A stretch of 26,646 nt of DNA. It comes from Syntrophaceae bacterium UBA6252. GTDB taxonomy: Bacteria; Desulfobacterota; Syntrophia; Syntrophales; UBA6807. Positions within the stretch are counted from its first letter, which is position 1; every line of letters begins with the position of its first letter. The position numbers and the translations under genes are program-made. The notes beneath the pieces are model-generated. The model searched no databases. It saw nothing but the letters and a program-made list of their open reading frames with translations, and had not been told where the DNA came from. Below are positions 21,066 through 26,646 of the stretch, one piece after another. The stretch spans positions 1 to 26,646 of the forward strand of contig DJVQ01000008.1 in the NCBI GenBank assembly GCA_002441265.1, written 5' to 3'.

Positions 21066-22112
21066 ATGGAAGACACCTCACTTTCCTACAGGGATGCAGG
21101 GGTGGACATCGACGGGGCCAACCTTTTCGTCGAAAAAATGAAGCCTTTCGTCAAATCCACGTTCCGAAAGGAAGTTCTGGGCAACATCGGCGGATTCGGA
21201 GCCCTTTTTCACCTGGATGTGAGCCGGTACCGGCACCCCGTTCTCGTGTCCTGCACGGACGGCGTGGGGACCAAGCTCAAGATCGCTCAGTTGACGGGGA
21301 AGCATGACACGGTGGGAATCGACCTCGTAGCCATGAACGTGAACGATCTCATCGTCCAGGGGGCGGAGCCGCTTTTTTTTCTTGATTATCTCGCCATCGG
21401 CAAAATGGATGTGGACCGGAACCTGGCCATCATCGAGGGCATCAGCAAGGGATGCGTCGACGCCGGGTGCGCCCTCATCGGCGGGGAAACGGCGGAAATG
21501 CCGGGTTTCTACAAAGAGGACGAGTACGACCTTGCGGGTTTCGCCGTGGGCGCCGTGGAGCGGGAAAAGATCATCGACGGTTCCGAGATCCGGGTGGGCG
21601 ACGCCCTCGTGGGGATCGCGTCGAGCGGCATCCACAGCAACGGCTATTCCCTCGTCCGGAAGGTCGTCTTCGACCGGATGAAACTGACCGTCGACGACCT
21701 CATGCCGGGGATGGGGATCACCGTGGGCGAGGAACTCATCCGCCCGACCAAGATCTACGTCAAGGTCGTCATGAACCTCATCAAGACGTTCCCGATCAAG
21801 GGGATCGTCCACATCACCGGGGGGGGGTTCTTCGACAACATCCCCCGGATTCTTCCCGACCCCTGCAGGGCCCTGATCCGGAAGAACTCATGGGAAGTGC
21901 CCCCCGTGTTTCAGGCCCTCCAGGACATGGGACGGATCGACGAGCGGGAGATGCACCGGGTCTTCAACATGGGGATCGGGATAATCCTCGTCGTTCCCGA
22001 AAAAGAGGCGAAAGACATTCTCGACCGGCTTTCCGTCCAGGGGGAAAAGGGATGGATCATCGGAACGGTCGAGAAAAAGGACCAGAACCGGGAGGGGGTC
22101 ATCATTGTCTGA
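21066..22112 (+). CDS. purM: Phosphoribosylformylglycinamidine cyclo-ligase (AIR synthetase)
   Basis: The 348-aa enzyme uses ATP to close FGAM into aminoimidazole ribonucleotide in de novo purine synthesis. Diagnostic motifs are DGVGTKLKIAQLTGKHDTVG, IDLVAMNVNDLIVQGAEPLF (the PurM signature), IGGETAEMPGFY, GIASSGIHSNGYSLVRKV and ITGGGFFDNIPRILP. The length is standard. The start has the ribosome binding site GGGGG 5 bp before the ATG. It is the first gene of a plus-strand operon and overlaps purN by 8 bp. Confidence 0.97.
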   Translation: MEDTSLSYRDAGVDIDGANLFVEKMKPFVKSTFRKEVLGNIGGFGALFHLDVSRYRHPVLVSCTDGVGTKLKIAQLTGKHDTVGIDLVAMNVNDLIVQGAEPLFFLDYLAIGKMDVDRNLAIIEGISKGCVDAGCALIGGETAEMPGFYKEDEYDLAGFAVGAVEREKIIDGSEIRVGDALVGIASSGIHSNGYSLVRKVVFDRMKLTVDDLMPGMGITVGEELIRPTKIYVKVVMNLIKTFPIKGIVHITGGGFFDNIPRILPDPCRALIRKNSWEVPPVFQALQDMGRIDEREMHRVFNMGIGIILVVPEKEAKDILDRLSVQGEKGWIIGTVEKKDQNREGVIIV

Positions 22113-22782
22113 CGGAGCGCCACGGAAGGTCGATATCGGGGTTCTCGTTTCCGGCAGCGGGTCCAACCTCCAGTCCATCATCGACAACATCGAGAAGGGC
22201 TCCCTGGACGCGGTTCTTCGCGTCGTCATCAGCAACAACGGGGAGGCTTACGCCCTGGAGAGGGCGAGGAAACACGGCATCCCGGCCGTTGTCCTGGACC
22301 ACAGGGACTACCCGGACCGGGAGGCCTTCGACCGGGCCATGATCGCTATCCTGAAGGAGCACGCGGTGGAGCTCGTGATCATGGCCGGTTTCATGCGGGT
22401 GCTCACCCCCGTTTTTCTCAGGACCTTCTCCATGCGGGTGATGAACATCCACCCCGCCCTGGTCCCCTCCTTCCAGGGGCTCCACGGGCAGGAACGGGCC
22501 TTCGATTACGGCGTCAAGTTCACGGGATGCACCGTCCACTTCGCCGACGACGGGGTGGACACCGGACCGGTGATCATCCAGGCGGTCGTCCCCGTGTACG
22601 ACGACGACACCGCCGACACGCTCTCGCAGAGGATCCTGAAAGAGGAGCACCGGATCTTTCCCCAGGCGATCCAGTACTACGCCGAGGGAAACCTGGAGAT
22701 CACGGGCAGGAAGGTCCGGCTGAAACAGATGGCGAGAATCGGGGAAAAGGCCCTTCACAACCCTCCCCTGACCCGATTCTGA
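22105..22782 (+). CDS. purN: Phosphoribosylglycinamide formyltransferase
   Basis: The 225-aa enzyme transfers the formyl group of 10-formyltetrahydrofolate to GAR. Motifs are VLVSGSGSNLQSIIDNI, the catalytic Asn/His block MNIHPALVPSFQGLHG and the loop VHFADDGVDTGPVIIQ. The start is a TTG at 22105, preceded by GGGAGGGGG with good spacing; no ATG is placed well. The 8-bp overlap with purM implies coupled translation. It is slightly longer than E. coli PurN (212 aa), with the extra residues at the ends. Confidence 0.96.
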   Translation: MSDGAPRKVDIGVLVSGSGSNLQSIIDNIEKGSLDAVLRVVISNNGEAYALERARKHGIPAVVLDHRDYPDREAFDRAMIAILKEHAVELVIMAGFMRVLTPVFLRTFSMRVMNIHPALVPSFQGLHGQERAFDYGVKFTGCTVHFADDGVDTGPVIIQAVVPVYDDDTADTLSQRILKEEHRIFPQAIQYYAEGNLEITGRKVRLKQMARIGEKALHNPPLTRF

Positions 22783-22824
22783 CGCATTCGAAGTCCCCTG
22801 CGCACATCCACGGGAACCGTCCAG

Positions 22825-24267
22825 ATGGACCAGCGTTTTGAATGTATCGTTGTCGGCAACGATATGAGCAGCCTCGTTTCCGCCGCCCTTTTGTGCGCCT
22901 CCGGGAAAAAAACGCTTCTCCTGAGCGAGGGACCGCTCTCAGGCGAGCTGGAACGAAACGGCTACGTGTTCAACCTGGACCCCTTTCCCTGGCCGGGGCT
23001 CGCTCCGGGGGGGCTGGGCGAGACCCTTCTCAGGCAGCGGGGCGTTTCCCTGCCGGAAATCCCCCAGGAAGAGAAACGGACCCTCCACCAGTTCATCCTC
23101 CCGGAACAGAGGCTGGATCTTTTCGGCGACCTCCGGAAAACCTGTCATGAGTTCGCCCGGGAATTTCCCGTCCAACCGGAGGAAATCGAAGCCTTTTTCA
23201 CCCTGGCCTCGGAAATGGCCGGCCGCCTGGAACAATACCTTTCCGATCCGGATTTTCTCCGCGGCGGGGGCGGCCTGTGGCGCGACCTCCTCCGCTATCC
23301 CGGCCGCAGGAGGGACGTCATGCGCCTCAACGGGATCCTTGCGGATCTGGGGAAGAGACACCCCGGCCTGGAACGGATCTTCCGGGCCCAGTACCTGCTT
23401 TTCTCCGGCGCCCCCCTCCGGCGCGATTTTCCCTATTCCTCCGGGCACGCGTTCACCGCCCCGTTCCGATCGGGGGCCTTCCCGCCGGGCGCGAAACAGC
23501 GGATCGTCGGCGGCCTGCGCGAAATCTGCTCGGCCGGGGACAACACCTGCCTCGCGGGATGCACGGTGATCCGCTTCCGGATGAAACGGCGGATCGAGGT
23601 GGATTTCTCCCTGGAGGGAGACTCGTGGACCGTGGAAGGGGACCGGGCCGTTTTCAGCACCAAGTGGGAGAAGCTCCGGCCGATTCTCGTGAAGGGGGAG
23701 GATTTCTCCCGCCTGGAGAGAAAGTGGAAAAAGGTCGGCCACGGGGGATATCCCGTGACGCTTCACCTGGGATTGAAGAACAGGGGGATCCCCGAGCTGA
23801 TGGGATCGTCCGTCCTGCTTCTCTACGAGGAGAAGCATCCCCTCATGACCGATTCCCTCATCTACCTGGAGGCGGGACCGGACGGCGGGGATGCCGGAGG
23901 TCCCGAGGGGGGACGGGCCCTGTCGGCCACCGTCTTCCTCGACGATTCCCCCTGGAGGCTGGGCGACGGGGAACTCGAGGAGGTGTTCCGGGTGGTCTTC
24001 CGCGGCGTCGAGTGCTTCCTTCCCTTTCTCAGGGAAAACCTGGAATTCATCGACCCGGCGTGGTCCATGGACGTCTCCAGGAAATACCAGGAGGTGGTGA
24101 ACCACAAATACGCCATCCGGCCGCCGGTGCTGGCCCCCCTGTCCGTTTTCTCCCGGACCCTGCCGGACAGGATCGTTCTCACCGGCGGGCTCCAGTATCC
24201 CGAACTCGGATTCGACGGGGAGATCCTTTCGGGAATCTCCTCCGCCGCCGCGATCACGGGAGGTTGA
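22825..24267 (+). CDS. Phytoene-desaturase-like protein with degenerate FAD motif
   Basis: The 480-aa protein has the overall layout of CrtI/GMC-like FAD oxidoreductases: an N-terminal beta-alpha-beta (CIVVGNDMSSLVSAALLCASGKKTLLL) and a C-terminal dinucleotide-contact region (DRIVLTGGLQYPELGFDGEILSG). The N-terminal motif reads G-N-D-M-S-S from residue 11 where GxGxxG is expected, so only the first glycine is kept and the acidic residue after the second strand is weak (LLSEGP). It may bind FAD poorly or have lost catalysis. It lies 42 bp after purN and 4 bp before the phosphofructokinase gene, so it is co-transcribed with them. The start has only a weak ribosome binding site. I cannot name a substrate. 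Confidence 0.72.
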   Translation: MDQRFECIVVGNDMSSLVSAALLCASGKKTLLLSEGPLSGELERNGYVFNLDPFPWPGLAPGGLGETLLRQRGVSLPEIPQEEKRTLHQFILPEQRLDLFGDLRKTCHEFAREFPVQPEEIEAFFTLASEMAGRLEQYLSDPDFLRGGGGLWRDLLRYPGRRRDVMRLNGILADLGKRHPGLERIFRAQYLLFSGAPLRRDFPYSSGHAFTAPFRSGAFPPGAKQRIVGGLREICSAGDNTCLAGCTVIRFRMKRRIEVDFSLEGDSWTVEGDRAVFSTKWEKLRPILVKGEDFSRLERKWKKVGHGGYPVTLHLGLKNRGIPELMGSSVLLLYEEKHPLMTDSLIYLEAGPDGGDAGGPEGGRALSATVFLDDSPWRLGDGELEEVFRVVFRGVECFLPFLRENLEFIDPAWSMDVSRKYQEVVNHKYAIRPPVLAPLSVFSRTLPDRIVLTGGLQYPELGFDGEILSGISSAAAITGG

Positions 24268-24271
24268 AACG

Positions 24272-25573
24272 ATGAACGAAGCGAACCCGGATTTCACCAT
24301 CCGCGAAATCGGGAAACGGCGCGTCCCGTCTCCCCTGTCCCAGACGGTCTTCTGCGACGACCGGCGGCGGGTGCTCTTCCGCCATTTCACCGACGACTAC
24401 GATCTCGGCGCCGGCCCGGAGGGGATCCCCACTTCCCTGGAAGCGGCGGGTCCCAGGGAGACGATCTTCTTCGATCCCCCGAACGTGACCGCCGCCGTGG
24501 TCACCTGCGGAGGGCTCTGTCCGGGAATCAACGACGTCATCCGCTCCGTGGTCATGCAGCTCTACTACAGATACGGGGTGACCCGGATCGAGGGAATCCC
24601 CTTCGGCTTCCAGGGACTGATCCCGCGGTACGGCCACGAGATCGTCCAGCTCACGCCCGAAGTCGTCAAGGACATCCATTCCCTCGGGGGCAGCATCCTG
24701 GCCTCCTCCCGGGGAAACCAGGACATCGGCGAGATCGTGGACACCCTCTCGGCGAGAGGGATCAACCTGCTCTTCTGCATCGGCGGGGACGGAACCATGC
24801 GGGCGACGGAACGCATCACCGGGGAGATCACCCGGAGAAAGCGCACCGCGAGCGTCATCGGGATCCCCAAGACCATCGACAACGACCTGAACCTGATCGA
24901 CAGGACATTCGGTTTCGAAACGGCCATCTCGGAGGCCGTGAAGGTCGTCCAGTGCGCCCACGTGGAAGCCACGGGCGCCCCCATGGGTGTGGGACTCATC
25001 AAGATCATGGGACGGCAGTCGGGTCACATCGCCGTATCCACCGCCCTCGCCGAGAACGACGTGAATTTCGTCCTCATCCCCGAGATTCCCTTTTCCCTGG
25101 ATGGAAAAGACGGGTTTCTCGCCGTCCTGGAACATCGCATGAGGACCAGGCGCCACGCCGTCATCCTCGTCGCCGAGGGCGCTGGCCAGGAATTCTTCGG
25201 GGAAAAGCGGCACCGGGGGCGGGACGCCTCGGGAAACATCAGGCTTTTCGACATCGGTCTTTTCCTGAAGGAAAGAATCGAGCGTCACTTCAAGGAGAGG
25301 AACCTGGATCTGAACCTGAAATACTTCGATCCCAGCTACATCATCCGCAGCGTCCCCGCGAGCGCCAACGACAGCATCTACTGCGAAATCCTCGGACAGT
25401 ACGCCGTCCACGCCGGCATGGCGGGAAAAACGGGCATGGTCGTCGGACTTTTCAACAACGAGTTCGTTCACCTGCCCATTGACGCGGTGACGGTGAGGAA
25501 AAAGGTGGATCCCGCGGGATCCCTCTGGATGCGGGTCCTGGAGGCCACGGGCCAGCCGGCCTCGATGCGGTGA
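24272..25573 (+). CDS. 6-phosphofructokinase, probably ATP-dependent
   Basis: The 433-aa phosphofructokinase belongs to the long clade with an N-terminal extension (as in PRK06830 and plant or trypanosome types) rather than the 320-aa PfkA. Motifs are VTCGGLCPGINDVIRSVV (78-95), GGDGT (171-175), IPKTIDNDLNLIDRTFGFET (198-217) and MGRQSGHIA (246-254). Gly174 in GGDGT argues for ATP, since pyrophosphate enzymes have GGDD. Lys200 in PKTIDND is shared with both pyrophosphate enzymes and the ATP-using trypanosome/plant clade. It converts fructose-6-phosphate to the 1,6-bisphosphate. GGAGG spans the upstream stop region, giving tight coupling. Confidence 0.92.
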   Translation: MNEANPDFTIREIGKRRVPSPLSQTVFCDDRRRVLFRHFTDDYDLGAGPEGIPTSLEAAGPRETIFFDPPNVTAAVVTCGGLCPGINDVIRSVVMQLYYRYGVTRIEGIPFGFQGLIPRYGHEIVQLTPEVVKDIHSLGGSILASSRGNQDIGEIVDTLSARGINLLFCIGGDGTMRATERITGEITRRKRTASVIGIPKTIDNDLNLIDRTFGFETAISEAVKVVQCAHVEATGAPMGVGLIKIMGRQSGHIAVSTALAENDVNFVLIPEIPFSLDGKDGFLAVLEHRMRTRRHAVILVAEGAGQEFFGEKRHRGRDASGNIRLFDIGLFLKERIERHFKERNLDLNLKYFDPSYIIRSVPASANDSIYCEILGQYAVHAGMAGKTGMVVGLFNNEFVHLPIDAVTVRKKVDPAGSLWMRVLEATGQPASMR

Positions 25574-25584
25574 AGAAAAAAAGC

Positions 25585-25613
25585 TTGAATATTTCAGGAA
25601 GATCGTTTAGAAG
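25585..25613 (+). promoter_or_regulatory. Candidate rpmB promoter
   Basis: TTGAAT (25585-25590), a 17-bp spacer and TAGAAG (25608-25613), 4/6 each, 12 bp after the phosphofructokinase stop. The predicted leader is about 75 nt. Confidence 0.4.
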
Positions 25614-25653
25614 AGGGCACTCCGATCGCAGACAGGCCCGAAAATCAGGCCGG

Positions 25654-25674
25654 TCCGTTGCGGAGCGATTTTTT
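25654..25674 (+). terminator. Hairpin plus T-run in the rpmB leader
   Basis: TCCG-TTG-CGGA (25654-25664), then GCGA and six T. A competing longer pairing is possible (CTCCG at 25620-25624 with CGGAG at 25661-25665). It could end the upstream purM operon or act as an attenuator for L28. The short stem keeps confidence low. Confidence 0.35.
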
Positions 25675-25693
25675 GCGGAAGGAGCCCGGAGCA

Positions 25694-25891
25694 ATGTCCA
25701 GAATCTGTGAAATATGCGGAAAGAAACCCTCCGTCGGGAACAGCGTGAGCCACGCGAACAACAAGACCAAGAGGGTCTGGTACCCGAATCTTCAGAAAAT
25801 CCGGGTGATTCATCCCAAAACGGGCGGCGTCCAGCGCATGAAGGTCTGCACCCGCTGCCTCAAATCCGGTTTTGTGAAGAAGGCGGTCTAA
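25694..25891 (+). CDS. rpmB: 50S ribosomal protein L28
   Basis: The 65-aa large-subunit protein starts MSRICEICGKKPSVGNSVSH and ends CTRCLKSGFVKKAV. Cys5, Cys8, Cys52 and Cys55 make it the zinc-binding (C+) form. The start at 25694 is preferred over an upstream in-frame ATG at 25658 because it matches the universal MSR(I/V)C N-terminus and has GGAG nearby. Its stop TAA overlaps the stop of the convergent minus-strand gene. L28 genes often stand alone or with rpmG; here it stands alone. Confidence 0.97.
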   Translation: MSRICEICGKKPSVGNSVSHANNKTKRVWYPNLQKIRVIHPKTGGVQRMKVCTRCLKSGFVKKAV

Positions 25892-26322
25892 CCGGCCGTT
25901 TCCCCGCCGGGAAAAGACATCCTTTTCAGATCGCCGAGACGGATCTGAAAGGTCCCGTAAGCGGTTTTCCCGTAGGCCCTGTGGTCCCCGTTCAGAACGA
26001 GTTCCACGGGGTCTCCGTTTTTCAGACGGACGATTCCCCGAAGTTCGCTTCCCTTCATGAGAAATTCGATTTCGCGGACCTTGTCGAAGGGAACGGTATA
26101 GGTCCCCTCCCCCCGTTTTCCCTCGATGAACGTGTTTCCCTGGATGCTCACGGACGTGCAGGCGGTGGCCACGTCGGTCTGGTCCAGGAAGACGGCCTCG
26201 AACTTTCTTTCCGGCGCGGGGATCTTGTCCGCCGGTTCCTCTCCGAAGATGGAACCCATGCCCGCGAGGAGGGGCAGCACGAACAGGACAACCCACAAGG
26301 GGGCGCGAAACGGTGTTTTCAT
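25888..26322 (-). CDS. Small exported hypothetical protein, 144 aa
   Basis: It has a classical signal peptide (MKTPFRAPLWVVLFVLPLLA, with cleavage near GMGSIFGEE) and a predicted beta-rich periplasmic domain (TDVATACTSVSIQGNTFIEG; GTYTVPFDKVREIEF; LRGIVRLKNGDPVELVLNGD; YGTFQIRLGDLKRMSFP). The pattern of short strands around a VRL(K)NGDPVEL core resembles a small barrel like those in periplasmic binding modules, but I do not assign a family. The start at 26322 overlaps the DUF4911 stop by 4 bp (ATGA), confirming the start choice and coupling. It may act in the envelope. Confidence 0.78.
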   Translation of the reverse strand: MKTPFRAPLWVVLFVLPLLAGMGSIFGEEPADKIPAPERKFEAVFLDQTDVATACTSVSIQGNTFIEGKRGEGTYTVPFDKVREIEFLMKGSELRGIVRLKNGDPVELVLNGDHRAYGKTAYGTFQIRLGDLKRMSFPGGETAG

Positions 26323-26564
26323 GATCGAACGACTCCCGTGGAGCATTCCTCCACTTCAATGAGAACCATCTCTGTTTTCAGAGCGGCGAGCACGGCTTCC
26401 AGGTCCCGCCGGCACAGGGAGCAATAGCCCAGGGAAACCCGGGCGCGGTCCGGGTCCACCGTGGTCACAGCGGCGAGACCGTCATAGCCCTCGAGGAGAA
26501 ACTTCAGACGGGCGACATCGCGCCGGCGCAACTCGATGATCTTTCGGTTCCACAACAGGGACAT
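26319..26564 (-). CDS. DUF4911-like small protein, 81 aa
   Basis: A short cytoplasmic protein with the sequence style of DUF4911 (RLKFLLEGYDGLAAVTTVDP, then VLAALKTEMVLIEVEE). This small family is found mainly in Desulfobacterota and its function is unknown. Residues CSLCRR (48-53) add a CxxC pair. GGGGGAG precedes the ATG. It is the first gene of a two-gene unit with the exported protein. The family name is from memory of its pattern, so treat it as likely rather than certain. Confidence 0.75.
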   Translation of the reverse strand: MSLLWNRKIIELRRRDVARLKFLLEGYDGLAAVTTVDPDRARVSLGYCSLCRRDLEAVLAALKTEMVLIEVEECSTGVVRS

Positions 26565-26627
26565 GGACTCCCCCGGACGGGTATTTTCTGTAACATCGGG
26601 GGGGTTGAAAGATCAAGAGATAATTTT

Positions 26628-26646
26628 GACGGCTTCGTAAAAAGTC
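26628..26646. repeat. Right terminal copy of 19-bp inverted repeat
   Basis: GACGGCTTCGTAAAAAGTC, exactly complementary in reverse to positions 4-22. It lies in the upstream region of the DUF4911-like gene and forms the very end of the window. Confidence 0.85.

Noticed and set aside
20992..21141. Short open frame starting with TTG at 21001 after an AAGGAGG
   Set aside because: The AAGGAGG is only 2 nt from the TTG, too close to work. The frame overlaps the purM start, contains the purM promoter and encodes nothing recognisable.
1..26646. Defence system, prophage, CRISPR or biosynthetic cluster
   Set aside because: All genes are metabolic, regulatory or housekeeping. No Cas, restriction, integrase, capsid, NRPS/PKS or toxin genes and no spaced direct-repeat array were found.

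Overview
The window looks like a complete contig from a GC-rich, anaerobic Desulfobacterota (deltaproteobacterial) genome, probably close to Syntrophales. The inference rests on gene content: a HydB/HndC-type NADH module, IorAB, an NrpR-like regulator, an archaeal-type glutamate synthase, a GAF/LuxR regulator and DUF4911. No 16S gene or other direct taxonomic marker is present. The two ends carry the same 19-bp sequence in inverted orientation, so the assembly probably broke at a dispersed repeat. I see no tRNA, rRNA, CRISPR array, insertion sequence, phage gene or toxin-antitoxin pair.

Layout. (1) 1-4.9 kb: a small unknown gene and a GAF/LuxR regulator on the minus strand. The regulator is divergent from a three-gene NuoE/NuoF/ferredoxin operon that has no catalytic subunit and ends in a strong terminator. 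(2) 4.9-8.0 kb: an NrpR-like nitrogen repressor divergent from a GltB-like glutamate synthase. The 428-bp gap between them holds repeated CGGCAA/TTGCCG palindromes. (3) 8.0-9.95 kb: an FAD amine-oxidase-like gene between two clusters of REP-like palindromes in alternating orientation. (4) 9.95-18.4 kb, minus strand: a type II DnaJ, then a tightly packed operon read hom > apgM-like > ybgC-like > TPR > iorA > iorB > TPR > yidD-like. (5) 18.4-20.9 kb: recG, divergent from (6) a plus-strand operon purM-purN-FAD protein-phosphofructokinase, followed by rpmB with its own candidate promoter. (7) 25.9-26.6 kb: a coupled minus-strand pair (DUF4911 and a small exported protein) that converges on rpmB with overlapping stop codons.

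How the parts may fit. IorAB oxidises aryl pyruvates and reduces ferredoxin; the NuoEF-ferredoxin module moves electrons between NADH and ferredoxin or an unseen partner. This fits an amino-acid- or aromatic-using anaerobe with a ferredoxin/NADH economy, but the link is inference. Homoserine dehydrogenase next to an iPGM-superfamily protein suggests a threonine branch with a non-canonical homoserine kinase. The most notable signal is the nrpR/gltB-like intergenic region, which looks like an undescribed bacterial NrpR operator system controlling ammonia assimilation, with a likely leaderless nrpR transcript.
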